A stretch of 64,000 nucleotides of DNA. Source: Saprospiraceae bacterium (GTDB taxonomy: Bacteria > Bacteroidota > Bacteroidia > Chitinophagales > Saprospiraceae). The position numbers and the translations under genes are program-made. The DNA is taken from contig JADJNW010000001.1 of assembly GCA_016714085.1 (NCBI GenBank), positions 992,001 through 1,056,000 on the forward strand. The letters run 5' to 3'. The notes beneath the pieces are model-generated. The model was not told where the DNA came from. It saw only the letters and a list, made by a program, of their open reading frames with translations, and searched no databases. Below are positions 1 to 9,352 of the stretch, piece by piece; the stretch's first letter is position 1, and every line of letters starts with the position of its first letter.

Positions 1-2254
1 TCCGATTAAATGAGCGATCTTATGACAGCGATCTTGCACAAAATCCTGAAGCAGAGAGCCCTTACCGTGAGTCGGCCTACTTGCCTTTGGGCATTGGGAG
101 CGTCATCAAAGATGAAATCTCGGCAGTAAAACATGCCACGCGCTTTGTACCGATTGAGAATATTAGCGTTGGTTATGGTACGAATATCTTTAAAGAAAAT
201 GGCGCATTTGTTGATGCAGATTTCTTTCAAATATTTGATTTTCAACTTATTAAAGGAAATGCAGATCAATTATTCCTTTCTCCATTGGAAGTTGTGCTTA
301 CATCAGAAACTGCTAAAAAATATTTTGGTGAAGAAGATCCGATCGGAAAAACCCTTAAAATAGAGGGTAGTTACGATTTTACGGTAATGGGGATTATAGA
401 AAATCCGCCTGCTTATTCCAGTTTGAATTTTTCTATTTTAGCGCCGATGCAAGCGCATCCCAGGTATCAAGAATCACTGGAAAGCTGGGGCAATTTTTCA
501 TTTCCCACTTTTATAGAATTAAATCCTGAAACTTCTCTATCAGGATTCAAAAATAATTTAAATAAATTAGTAAATAAATACCTCGGCGACCGAATGGAAC
601 GCTGGCGAGAACGTAATAAAATCCCGAAAAATGATACTGTTTTTGAAATAACATTTACTTCTTTACAAGATATTCATCATAATTATAAAATAGAGTGGTA
701 TAAAGCCACAAATCCGCAAACGATTTTTATTCTAGGAGGCGTTGCCTTACTTATTTTGGTGATTGCTTGTATCAATTATGTATCCCTTGCGACGATGCTC
801 TCTGCGCAACGCAACCGCGAGGTAGGCGTACGAAAAGTACTCGGTGCTTCTAAAAAAGGATTGATTGGGCAGTTTTGGGTAGAAGCTATGTTAACAACGG
901 CTATTGCTGCGGTTTTTGGTTTGGGACTTGCCTATTTTTTCACGGATCATTTCAATGATTTTACTGGCAAAAATCTTTCTTTATTTGATGTGAATCCATT
1001 ATATATCTTTTTATTTATAGTAATATTGATATTCATAATCGGCACATTTTCAGGATTGTATCCTGCTATTATTGCTTCCAGATTTAATCCGATAAGAACA
1101 TTGAGAATCGGGCTTGCAGCCTCCGTTAGTTCGGCATTCAGCAAACCTTTGGTGGTGTTACAATTTAGCCTTTCTGCATTTTTAATCATTAGCGCTATTG
1201 TAATGGTGCAACAAATGAATTATATCACGCATAAAGAACTTGGTTTTGACCAATCTCAAATCGTTGTTTTAAAATCGTATGAACAATCGAATATAGAAGG
1301 TAATTCCATTATTGAAAAGATTCGACAAGCTACTGCTTCCTCCAGGCATATTTCATCGGTGACGGGGGCCGGTGATTCTTTTGCACGTAGTCGCTCGCGC
1401 TATGGCTACAAGTATCAAGGCGAGCAGCATCATTCGCACGTTTTTGTGGTTGATCCTTACTATCTGCCTACTTTGAGCATTGAATTGAAGGAAGGCAGAA
1501 ACTTTCGCAATACGCCGCCGATGCCCAATCCGTGATTGTTAATGAGGCATTGCTAAGAGATATTCAAATGACCGATCCCATCGGCAAGCGATTGACCTGG
1601 ACAAACGATTCGCTAGGTTATGAAATCATCGGCGTGGTAGAGGATTATTATTTCCTTTCTCTGGAAGAAGAAGTGCAACCAATGCTCTTGACTATTAATC
1701 AAGCAGAAACCGGACCACTAAGTTATGCTTTGGTAAAAGTTGATGGACAACATATTCCCGAAGCGATTGCGGATTTAAAATCTGTCTGGAGAACACTCGC
1801 TCCTGACAAGCCTTTTGATTATTCTTTTCTCGAAGAGGATATCGCTGTTCAATACGAATCCTACCAACGCTGGATGCGTATGATGCTTTTGTCCGCTGGC
1901 ATTGCCATTCTCATCGCTTGCCTTGGTTTATTTGGGCTGGCTGGCATTACTACGCTCAATAAAACCAAAGAAATTGGCATTCGGAAAATTTTTGGTGCCA
2001 ATGCTGCGGTCATTTTTATCATGCTCAACAAACGCTATTTGATCCTGGCATCTATCGCTTATCTCTTGGCTATTCCATTTTCCATTTATGTCATTCAAAA
2101 ATGGTTGAGTAATTTTCATTATGCAATCGACATCAACTGGTGGTGGTTGGTGGCAATTTTAATTTTATTAAATTTAATTGCAACGATCGCTGTGGGTTAC
2201 CATTCCATCAATGCAGCTCGTATGAATCCGGTTAAAAGTCTAAAGTATGAGTAG
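1..2254 (+). CDS. FtsX/MacB-type ABC transporter permease P1 (5'-truncated by window edge, one frameshift)
   Basis: Large inner-membrane permease of the family that fills 14-38 kb, here on the opposite strand. The frame is open from base 3, and residues encoded before the first candidate start (DRIYRLNERS-like context) match the N-terminal part of the paralogues, so the gene begins outside the window. Visible: the periplasmic motif ADFFQIFDF with LIKGN, the two cytoplasmic coupling motifs REVGVRKVLGAS and KEIGIRKIFGAN, and the family tail NPVKSLKYE. The frame breaks near 1515-1520: after GRNFRN the reading frame moves by one base and resumes as DAQSVIVNEA, as in paralogue P2. One missing G restores it, so a sequence error is likely. 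Role is inferred only: ATP-driven substrate export or lipid/lipoprotein handling with a partner ATPase. No ATPase is adjacent. Confidence 0.85.
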
Positions 2255-2259
2255 AAATA

Positions 2260-2281
2260 GCTCAAATGTTTATCTTTGAGC
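2260..2281. terminator. Small stem-loop after P1, overlapping a -7 box
   Basis: GCTCAAA at 2260-2266 pairs with TTTGAGC at 2275-2281. There is no T-tract. The right arm overlaps TATCTTTG (2271-2278), a full match to TAnnTTTG, so the site may instead be the promoter of the next gene, whose start lies 14 nt downstream. No clear -33 box is seen. Confidence 0.3.
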
Positions 2282-2291
2282 GAAAAGGATA

Positions 2292-3284
2292 TTGACGCTG
2301 ATTAACTTCCAAAAACGCTGGCGCGCTACCTGGAATCCTGATATGTATCATGGCTGGGGCAAGTCGCGCAATTATTTCGAGGGTTGGTATTTCAAAATCG
2401 TGGATCCCGCGGAACGCTTTGCTTTTGCGATCATTCCCGGCATTTCTTATGGAAAAGACGGTGAAACCCATGCCTTTATTCAGGTTTTGGATGGAAAAAA
2501 ATGTACGGCAACTTACCATGAGTTTGAACATAATGCTTTTCGACCTTCGGACAAAACGTTTGAACTTGAATTGGATGGAAATTTCTTTTCTCCGGATTCG
2601 ATCAAATTGAATTTACCAGCGTTACAAGGCGAATTGCACTGGCAAGATCGCTATCCTTGGCCCAAAATGCTCGGTGCACCTGGCATTATGGGTTGGTATT
2701 CATTCGTACCTTTTATGGAATGCTATCATGGCGTGGTGAGCGTACATCATACTTTGCAGGGGCGCTTGCGCGTGTACGACGAAGAGGTGGACTTCAATGG
2801 TGGCAAGGGTTATATCGAAAAAGACTGGGGCGAATCTTTTCCCAATTCCTGGATTTGGATGCAAGCAAATCACTTCGATGCCAAGCATCCCGTGTGTTTG
2901 TCGGCTTCGGTGGCGAAGATTCCCTGGCTGGGCAGCCATTTTATTGGCTATATCGTCGGATTTTTGTTAGATCAAAAATTATATCGATTTGCGACTTATA
3001 CCGGCGCGATGATGAAAGCGAATTTTGATGAAAATACGGTTCGGCTATCTTTCAAAGATCGAAAAAATCGTTTGGAAATAATTGCATATAAAGCCGAAGG
3101 CGGCGATCTAATGTCCCCGATTTCCGGCAATATGATTGGCAAAGTAAATGAAAGTATGCAGGCAAAAATTGAAGTGCAACTATTTGAAGGCGAACGCGTT
3201 ATTTTTTCAGGCGAAGGCAGAAACGCTGGATTGGAAGTAGCCGGCCCGGCGCAGGAATTACTAACAAAAAAGTGGAGACGTTGA
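2292..3284 (+). CDS. Tocopherol cyclase-like protein
   Basis: A 330-residue soluble protein resembling the tocopherol cyclase family (PF14249). Visible family features are the N-terminal YFEGWYFK block (around residues 28-35), the FVPFMECYHGVVS segment in the middle and the GYIEKDWGESFPNSW block (around 173-187), all rich in the aromatic residues typical of this beta-barrel family. Plant and cyanobacterial members cyclise the tocopherol head group. Bacteroidota members occur without an evident tocopherol pathway, so the substrate here is unknown. The frame starts with TTG at 2292; an ATG at 2343 (inside NPDMYHG) is possible but would cut into the conserved start. No signal peptide. It follows P1 by 37 bp. 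Confidence 0.75.
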   Translation: MTLINFQKRWRATWNPDMYHGWGKSRNYFEGWYFKIVDPAERFAFAIIPGISYGKDGETHAFIQVLDGKKCTATYHEFEHNAFRPSDKTFELELDGNFFSPDSIKLNLPALQGELHWQDRYPWPKMLGAPGIMGWYSFVPFMECYHGVVSVHHTLQGRLRVYDEEVDFNGGKGYIEKDWGESFPNSWIWMQANHFDAKHPVCLSASVAKIPWLGSHFIGYIVGFLLDQKLYRFATYTGAMMKANFDENTVRLSFKDRKNRLEIIAYKAEGGDLMSPISGNMIGKVNESMQAKIEVQLFEGERVIFSGEGRNAGLEVAGPAQELLTKKWRR

Positions 3285-3346
3285 CGGATTGACCATTTAT
3301 TATGGAGCATTTATCATCTAAGTATTTCACTTTCGTCGAAAAAAAT

Positions 3347-3378
3347 TTTGCACGGAACTAAAAAAAGCCTAACTTTTG
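3347..3378 (+). promoter_or_regulatory. Predicted promoter of the DUF1232 gene
   Basis: TTTG at 3347-3350, a 19-nt spacer, then TAACTTTTG at 3370-3378, close to the Bacteroidota consensus TTTG-N19-TAnnTTTG. The ATG lies 28 nt further on at 3406. Confidence 0.55.
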
Positions 3379-3405
3379 TTTGCTTTTTAAATTCAATTTG
3401 AAAAA

Positions 3406-3792
3406 ATGAAGAATCCAGTAGCAGGATATATTAAAAAATTCTCCGAAGTCAAACTCTGGAGAAAGCTTGGAAAATATGGGCGTCAGCTCGGTATCAAGTC
3501 GGTTTACACAGTTTTGTTACTGTTCTACGCGTTCCGCCGCAAAGACACACCAAACTGGGCCAAGCGCATTATTCTTGGGGTTTTGGGTTACCTCATCATG
3601 CCGATTGATGCTATTCCTGACCTGAGTCCGATCATCGGCTACACGGATGATCTCGGAATGCTGAGTTTTGGTCTGGTGACGATTGCCGCTTATATCAACG
3701 ATGAAGTGCGAGAACAAGCGAAGAAGCGCCTGAAAGATTGGTTTGGCGAATATAATACCCTGGAATTGAAAGAAGTAGATAAAAAACTTTAA
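3406..3792 (+). CDS. YkvA/DUF1232 family protein
   Basis: A 128-residue protein with the DUF1232 signature MPIDAIPDLSPIIGYTDDL (around residues 66-84) after a short hydrophobic segment (LGVLGYL). The family is widespread, small and membrane-associated; its function is not established. The N-terminus is basic and the C-terminus charged. It has its own predicted promoter and is convergent with the kinase gene that ends at 3801, only 8 bp away. Confidence 0.8.
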   Translation: MKNPVAGYIKKFSEVKLWRKLGKYGRQLGIKSVYTVLLLFYAFRRKDTPNWAKRIILGVLGYLIMPIDAIPDLSPIIGYTDDLGMLSFGLVTIAAYINDEVREQAKKRLKDWFGEYNTLELKEVDKKL

Positions 3793-3800
3793 TTTTAATA

Positions 3801-4694
3801 CTACCATTTTACCAAATGTAAATCAAACTCCGATAAGATCAATTGAGTAGCCGCCCAATCACGGGTGCATCCCAAAATAAACCCTCCACCGCCGGCTCCG
3901 CACATTTTGAGTCGGTATAGATTACCCTGTAAACCCTTTTTCCAAACTGCGTGAAAATGATCTGGTGTCATCCCCGCTAAATGTTCCATCTGAAAACGAC
4001 TAATCTCCGTTACATCTTCAAAAAGATGTTCCCATTCTGCTTGTAGGAAGTCAGCAATGGCGAGGTTTGTATGCGCTACTAATTCATTATCAACCTTTTC
4101 TGAAAAAGTTGGTTCCTTGCATTTTTCCAGGAAATAATGGACCATCGGGCCGGTACTACGGGCTATTTTTGTATCTAATAAAAAGAAGGTAAGCGTTGAA
4201 TAAATAGGAATTTTTACTATTTGAATTTGCCCACCGGGATGAATCAAAACAGGCTTGTTGAGGTAACAAATCAAAGGATCGGTGCCAGAGCTTGTGCCGT
4301 GAAAGAAGCTTTCGATTTGTGCCAATTCTTGTCGCAGTTTTCCAAATTCGCCAGGATTATTTCGATCAATTTTATCTTGGCAAAATCGGTCGTAAATCGC
4401 CGAGCAGAGCGCCCCGGAACTACCTAAACCATAACCAATCGGAATATTCGATTCAAAATATCAGCCTTCTGATAATTCTTTACGAAAATTTGAAATATTT
4501 AATTGAAAAAGTAATTTCTTTTGATCATGCAAATATTCCAGATAATCAGCAAGTTGCAACAGGTTTTGCTGTTTGGAAGAATCTTTCGAAAAACGCCATT
4601 CACCACCAAAAGCCGGATAAGGAATCGCCAACGCCTGCGAACCGCGATTGACAGTATGTTCCCCAAAAAGTAAAAGCTTGGAAGCGTAGCGCAT
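3801..4694 (-). CDS. GYDIA-type GHMP kinase, interrupted by an in-frame TGA
   Basis: A GHMP-superfamily (mevalonate-kinase-like) small-molecule kinase of the Bacteroidota GYDIA group. The start MRYASKLLLFGEHTV is the usual N-terminal strand, and IPIGYGLGSSGALC is the ATP-binding glycine/serine loop. C-terminal GAGGGGFILG matches motif 3. Both halves lie in the same frame, separated only by TGA at 4461-4463, so this is a nonsense codon and not a frameshift. The surrounding EG-stop-YFES would normally carry a hydrophobic residue, and TTA to TGA is one substitution. Full length would be 297 residues, normal for the group. It is 15 bp from the radical SAM gene on the same strand and may share its transcript. 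The physiological substrate is unknown. Confidence 0.75.
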
Positions 4695-4709
4695 GGATTT
4701 GTTTTTGTT

Positions 4710-5903
4710 TTAATGCGCAAAATCCGCCGCAAAGTTCCCTTGAATGCGCTCCATCGGTGGATTGTAATACCCATATTTCAAATGTGGAAATTCTTCTTTG
4801 AGTAAATCCATCATTTGCTTCACGCCCATCGGGTCGCCGGGGTCGGTCACATTTATTCTGGTCAAGTACCAATCAGGATCGATATTAAAATTGCGCCACT
4901 GAATCATTTTCAGCCTTGTATCTATTATTAATTTTCTTAAAGCTTCGTATTCTGCTTCGCTATCGGTCATACCGGGGAACACAATAACACTGGCTTGCGC
5001 TGAGTTGGTGCTGACACGGATGCTGTTCAATCCCACTTTACACAAGGCCTCCACCCATTCCGGGCGACTGCCGTTGGTATTGATATTAATGCTGCCTTTA
5101 TCGGTGAATTTTCGGATTTCAATAATCGCTTCTCGAATGGTTTCCCACATCAGCAAGGGTTCGCCTTCGCAGCCCTGTCCAAAACTGATAATCGGATAAG
5201 GTGCTGATTCTAAATGCGGTACGGTAAATTCGACAATCTCTTGCGCGGTTGGTTTGAAGGTCAAGCGATCCTGATTTGATACGATTCCTTCATCTTCAGG
5301 TTGAAAGGAAATGCAGCCCAGGCAATTAGAATTACAAGCAGGCGACACCGGCACCGGGCATTCCCAGCGCCCCATGAAATAATTCCGCGCCGCTGGGCAA
5401 GTGTAAGTCAAGGCACAATTTTGTGCTAAATGTTCCACCAATCTATTATGTGGATATGATGTTTTATAATAATCAATGCCCTGTTTTATTACATCCCAGT
5501 CAAAACCATTACATTCCTGGCGAATATCTTCTTCAATTCTTACTGCCGGCACATAAAATTTGCCATCGTACCAGCCCACCGCCGTGTAGCAAAACAAAGA
5601 TAAAGTCGGTGCGTTCGGCTTGCTATCAAAAGCCGCCAGATATAAGCCCGTATGCGCCGGTGGAATAAACGCCGCCACCGCCAAGCCTTTCTCACAATGC
5701 CGAATCTCGCCCGTACGCACATCCATGCCAATGCCCACGCGGTCCGGCAAATTATATAAAGAACCACCCTCCGGCAACTCGATCCAATCCTCCAGCGGCA
5801 CCGGATACGCGTACCACGCGCTGCGCCCCAACGCATACAGCGAGGTATCTTCAAAGACATTGCCGTTTTCGTCGGCGTAGAGTAAGTATGGTGAATGTTT
5901 CAT
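4710..5903 (-). CDS. Radical SAM protein
   Basis: A 397-residue radical S-adenosylmethionine enzyme. The iron-sulfur ligands are C190, C194 and C197 in ACNSNCLGC (CxxxCxxC). FGQGCEGEPLL then matches the SAM-contacting glycine-rich strand and SININTNGSRP the following barrel strand. About 180 residues precede the core, containing extra cysteines (QNCALTYTCP) that could be structural or hold a second cluster. I start at ATG 5903 (MKHSPYLL); 23 further in-frame residues upstream are arginine/leucine-rich and do not look conserved. The reaction is not identifiable from the sequence. Confidence 0.8.
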   Translation of the reverse strand: MKHSPYLLYADENGNVFEDTSLYALGRSAWYAYPVPLEDWIELPEGGSLYNLPDRVGIGMDVRTGEIRHCEKGLAVAAFIPPAHTGLYLAAFDSKPNAPTLSLFCYTAVGWYDGKFYVPAVRIEEDIRQECNGFDWDVIKQGIDYYKTSYPHNRLVEHLAQNCALTYTCPAARNYFMGRWECPVPVSPACNSNCLGCISFQPEDEGIVSNQDRLTFKPTAQEIVEFTVPHLESAPYPIISFGQGCEGEPLLMWETIREAIIEIRKFTDKGSININTNGSRPEWVEALCKVGLNSIRVSTNSAQASVIVFPGMTDSEAEYEALRKLIIDTRLKMIQWRNFNIDPDWYLTRINVTDPGDPMGVKQMMDLLKEEFPHLKYGYYNPPMERIQGNFAADFAH

Positions 5904-6144
5904 TTTTCTTGTATTTGGTAGAAGGAGAAGGGAAGAAGGTAGATGGACTGCTCTCGAAACGTGTTCCTCCACGCTCTACCTAATACCCTCCTCCACAAAA
6001 AAGAATACAAATTTCGCAATTTTTGGGCAATTGCCAACTCCTCTAAAACGTGCCTTGCCGAAATAGTCGTTATATTTGTAAAGCATTTTGGTTTTCTAAT
6101 GTTCTGGAACAAATAATTAATATCTTTTTTTATAAAAATCTTAC
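5904..6144. other. Divergent intergenic region
   Basis: About 240 bp between the divergent radical SAM and LuxR-type genes. It holds a candidate -7 box TATATTTG at 6071-6078 facing the regulator, without a convincing -33 box. A purine-rich stretch lies upstream of the radical SAM start. No gene is supported. Confidence 0.4.
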
Positions 6145-6929
6145 ATGAAAGCTTCCTTACTCCTATCCAACTTACAAAAATAGCGCCAGCCATTACTTCC
6201 CTGGCACCTAATTTTACGGGCTTACTGGAAAAAAAGGAAGACATTGCTTGTTATTTGGTCGCTTGCGCATGCGGAGAATCTATTTTGTTTGTCAGCCCGG
6301 CGTTTAAAAAACTGACCGGTTATGAATCGCATCAATTCCTGGAAGGCGGTTCCCGATTTTGGTTTTCGCTGATTCATGAGCAGGATATTCCAGTCATAAA
6401 AAAAATACTTTCCGAAGCGCATTTGAAATTGGCTTCCCCGGATTTTAATCACTCATCGATTCCGCCTTTAATATTAGAGTACCGCTTAAAAAAAGCCGAT
6501 GGGCACTGGATTTGGCTAAAAGAATCCAAGTGGGTCGTGGAGTTTACCGCTGATGGTATTAAAGATAAAGTCTTGTGCTTTTTAGAAGACATTACGGCAG
6601 TGAAGGAGAGCGAAGCCGCTCAAATACAGGAATTGCTGGCGTGCGAAAAATCAAGCCATACTTTATTGGAAACTGCCATATTATATCAAGAAAAAAAGCC
6701 GACTAAAGTTTCGCATACAGCCGATTTTGCTTTGGAAAATGGCGCCAAACTTACCAAACGAGAAAAAGAAGTACTCTTATTATTAGCCGAAGGCAAATCC
6801 ACCAAATCCATTGCCAGTCAATTATTTGTGAGTGTAAATACCATTGAAACCCACCGCCGGCATCTGCTGAGCAAATTTGGCGTAAAAAACTCCGTAGAGT
6901 TGATCGCCCAGGCATCGAGTGCGTTTTAG
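6145..6929 (+). CDS. PAS domain LuxR-family transcriptional regulator (probable N-terminal frameshift)
   Basis: A DNA-binding regulator with an N-terminal PAS sensor (SPAFKKLTGY through FLEDITAV) and a C-terminal LuxR/GerE helix-turn-helix: LTKREKEVLLLLAEGKS, then VSVNTIETHRRHLLSKFG. The longest uninterrupted frame begins with TTG at 6255, which would cut into the PAS start. Upstream, ATG at 6145 opens MKASLLLSNLQK and stops after 12 codons. One extra A in the run at 6176-6180 would fuse it to IAPAITSLAPNFTGLLEKKED and the PAS domain. I therefore place the start at 6145 with a one-base loss. No kinase gene is nearby, so the PAS domain probably senses directly. Targets unknown. Confidence 0.75.
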
Positions 6930-6959
6930 GGCTGTTTTCTACTCCCCGATAGGATCAAA

Positions 6960-6979
6960 AATCACGGAACTCCGTGATT
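6960..6979. terminator. Perfect stem-loop downstream of the LuxR-type gene
   Basis: AATCACGGA at 6960-6968 pairs perfectly with TCCGTGATT at 6971-6979, with a 2-nt spacer (real loop about 4 nt), 30 bp after the stop codon. No T-tract follows, so it may be an RNA-processing or REP-type palindrome instead of an intrinsic terminator. Confidence 0.45.
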
Positions 6980-7029
6980 GACTACCCTCCAATTTTAATA
7001 GAACTTTGAGCCCAGGTTTTTACTGCTGG

Positions 7030-7048
7030 CGTTATAATGTTTATAACG
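7030..7048. promoter_or_regulatory. 8-3-8 inverted repeat before the methyltransferase
   Basis: CGTTATAA, spacer TGT, TTATAACG: a perfect dyad 9 bp before the first possible ATG (7058). Size and place suit an operator or a 5' leader hairpin. No second copy was seen in the window. Confidence 0.35.
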
Positions 7049-7057
7049 TTTTAAATC

Positions 7058-7540
7058 ATGTATATCATGAAAAATCGCCAAGATCATCCCGGTGTATATG
7101 TACCGCCGCCATTAATTTATGTGGCTCTCTTCTTGTTATCTCTTTTTATACAAAAAATAATGCCTATCAACGATTCCTTTTTTCATTCGGGCATTCATTA
7201 TTACATCGGATACGGCGTCCTTATTACATCTGCCATCATGCTGCTGCCCGCCTTATTTCATTTTTTAAAAACCAAAAACACGCTTATTACCATCAAACCT
7301 GCCAAGTCTCTCGAGACGAACGGCATTTACGCCATTACCAGAAACCCAATGTATATAGGGCTTCTGCTGATTTATGTGGGCATTGCTTTGCTGGAAGGCA
7401 ATTGGTGGACGCTCCTTTTTATTCCATTTATTATAATGATTATTCAATCCTTTGTAATAAAAAAAGAAGAGCAATATCTGGAAAGAGCGTTTGGGAATAG
7501 TTATATTTTATATAAAGAAAAGGTAAGAAGGTGGATTTGA
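7058..7540 (+). CDS. Isoprenylcysteine/phospholipid methyltransferase-family membrane protein
   Basis: A 160-residue integral membrane protein of the ICMT/PEMT-like methyltransferase superfamily. It has hydrophobic segments near residues 18-35, 48-66 and 105-130, then the SAM-binding signature GIYAITRNPMYIGLLL (around 89-104) and the terminal block EEQYLERAFGNSYILYKEKVRRW with the conserved glutamates and tyrosine. Bacterial members methylate lipids or small acceptors; the substrate is unknown. ATG at 7067 (MKNRQDHPG) is an alternative start. The gene is convergent with the NHL-repeat gene. Confidence 0.75.
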   Translation: MYIMKNRQDHPGVYVPPPLIYVALFLLSLFIQKIMPINDSFFHSGIHYYIGYGVLITSAIMLLPALFHFLKTKNTLITIKPAKSLETNGIYAITRNPMYIGLLLIYVGIALLEGNWWTLLFIPFIIMIIQSFVIKKEEQYLERAFGNSYILYKEKVRRWI

Positions 7541-7612
7541 TTTATTAAAATCACATCTCATTCATGATTTATTTGAATTTATTTTGTTAATATCATTAAA
7601 GTTTATGATTTT

Positions 7613-7632
7613 GCTTTTTTAATTTAAAAAGC
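7613..7632. terminator. AT-rich bidirectional stem-loop
   Basis: GCTTTTTTAA and TTAAAAAGC form a near-perfect stem with T or A runs on either strand, between two convergent stop codons (7540 and 7635). The stem is weak because it holds few GC pairs. Confidence 0.4.
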
Positions 7633-7634
7633 CT

Positions 7635-9206
7635 TTAATTTCCATTCCAGGGAAAGCTGCCACAATTTACTTTCAGGAATGTAATAATTACTTCCGTGCT
7701 CACCGATTCGCAAGCGTCATTTGGATTATCTACTGTCAAAATTAATGTCACATAACCTCTCGCAATTACATCATTATAAGGCATATAAACACCTGCACTG
7801 GGGTCGGATAAATCGGTATCGGCAAGTATTCCTGCTGCGCCCGATTCTTTTATACTCCAGGTATATTCTAATAAATTGTTATTATAATAATTTACAACCG
7901 GATTTAAATCAGCTAATAATAATTTTTTAGAAGTGCATAATGTTTGAGGCGTCAAAGGATTAATAATGGGCAATGTACAATTACTAAAAATTATTTCAAT
8001 ATTTTCATCTGCATCCAAGTCAATCGTTGCCGTATTATTACTCAGGTCGATCATACTGCTATTATTTATATCTCCATTGATTTGAATATCAGATAATTGC
8101 CAGCCATATAACGCACTTTCAGTAATTATATAAGTACCTGCCGTAAGCATATCGAAAAGACGCATATTATTAGCAGGGTCACTCAATGTAAAAATAGAAC
8201 TAAATAAGCCAAACTTTTGCACACGATTATTATTACTTTCGACGGTATAAAAATTATTATTATGATCAATTGCTATATCAATAACGCCTGTAAATTGCCC
8301 ATTTCCGCTACCTATGCTGCCCCATAGCCCTAAATAATTGCCATTGCTATCAAATTGCTGTATTCTACTGTTACCAAAATCTGCTACATAAATATTATTT
8401 TGCATATCTACTACGATGCCGGCCGGAGCGCTGAATTGACCATTCCCATTACCGAGCATTCCCCATTGCGTTATATAATTACCGTTATTATCAAATTTTT
8501 GTACTCGATTATTTAGTTGTTCTGATACATAAACATTGCCTAATGCATCTACGGCTATGCCATACGGTTCATCAAATTGCCCATTTCCAGTGCCTTGAGT
8601 ACCCCATTTTAATAAAAAATTGCCATTGCTATCAAATTTCTGAATGCGGTGATTGCCGCTATCCGCCACAAAAATATTACCTGCATTATCAACTGCGATA
8701 CTGGTTGGATATAAGAACTGCCCATTTCCAATACCGAAACTACCAAATCTGAATAAGGAAATGCCATTATTATCAAATTTCTGAATATAACTACTGCCAA
8801 AATCAACTACATAAATACTACCATTATTATCTGTTATTATATCAATAGGGTTAATAAATTGACCGTTTCCACTGCCAAAACTGCCCCATTTTAATAAAAA
8901 ATTACCATTATTATCAAATTTCTGAATACGAAAATTTATAAAATCAGCCACATAAACATTTCCTATATTATCAACTGCCACACCTGTAGGAAAATTAAAT
9001 TGACCATCATTACTACCAAAACTACCCCAGGTACTTATAAAATCTGGCGGAAATATTTTTTGCAAGACAAACTCAAATGGCGTGTCGTCTGCCGGAAGGG
9101 CATTTTTAGTGATTTTTAATGTTTGTGTATATATTGTTTGGCAAGTAAATAAAAACAAGATAAGCAAGGTCCACGTATGGACATAGTGTAAAGATTTGTT
9201 TCTCAT
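7635..9206 (-). CDS. Secreted NHL-repeat protein
   Basis: A 523-residue exported protein. The N-terminus has a typical signal peptide (hydrophobic TLLILFLFTCQ, cut near TIYTQ). Residues about 55-335 hold six NHL repeats of ~46 residues, each with a GSFGSGNGQF-like turn, a GIAVD strand and IQKFDNNGN, predicted to form a beta-propeller. After it come an asparagine-rich SDPANNMRLFDMLTAGTY segment resembling a small beta-sandwich and a cysteine-bearing C-terminal domain. I see no clear type IX sorting domain. NHL propellers bind proteins, glycans or RNA; as an extracellular protein a scaffold or adhesive role is likely, but that is inference. The repeats are also visible in the DNA at ~138-bp spacing, so copy number could vary. 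Confidence 0.8.
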   Translation of the reverse strand: MRNKSLHYVHTWTLLILFLFTCQTIYTQTLKITKNALPADDTPFEFVLQKIFPPDFISTWGSFGSNDGQFNFPTGVAVDNIGNVYVADFINFRIQKFDNNGNFLLKWGSFGSGNGQFINPIDIITDNNGSIYVVDFGSSYIQKFDNNGISLFRFGSFGIGNGQFLYPTSIAVDNAGNIFVADSGNHRIQKFDSNGNFLLKWGTQGTGNGQFDEPYGIAVDALGNVYVSEQLNNRVQKFDNNGNYITQWGMLGNGNGQFSAPAGIVVDMQNNIYVADFGNSRIQQFDSNGNYLGLWGSIGSGNGQFTGVIDIAIDHNNNFYTVESNNNRVQKFGLFSSIFTLSDPANNMRLFDMLTAGTYIITESALYGWQLSDIQINGDINNSSMIDLSNNTATIDLDADENIEIIFSNCTLPIINPLTPQTLCTSKKLLLADLNPVVNYYNNNLLEYTWSIKESGAAGILADTDLSDPSAGVYMPYNDVIARGYVTLILTVDNPNDACESVSTEVIITFLKVNCGSFPWNGN

Positions 9207-9236
9207 GGGTGTAAATTTGCAATGAATAAATTATTA

Positions 9237-9268
9237 CAAATTTAGTCGGGTTTTGTGTCAAAAACAAA
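9237..9268 (-). promoter_or_regulatory. Predicted promoter of the NHL-repeat gene
   Basis: Read on the minus strand: TTTG (9268-9265), a 20-nt spacer, then TAAATTTG (9244-9237), a full match to the Bacteroidota consensus. The start codon follows about 30 nt downstream. Confidence 0.6.
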
Positions 9269-9352
9269 TTTATTTCGATCATAGAAATTGAAAACCAATC
9301 CTCCATCTTTTGTCTAACGCTTATGCATTAATTTTATCTTTTAGAATTTTGT

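Noticed and set aside
5900..6244. 114-residue frame opposite the LuxR-gene leader
   Set aside because: Overlaps the N-terminal PAS region of the regulator on the other strand and shows no recognisable domain; treated as a shadow.
7635..9206. DNA tandem repeat as a separate mobile or satellite element
   Set aside because: The ~138-bp periodicity is explained by the six NHL repeats of the encoded protein.
9309..9342. Promoter TTTG-N22-TATCTTTT for the DPP-IV gene
   Set aside because: It would place the transcription start only a few bases before the ATG and the -7 box is imperfect, so it is not listed.
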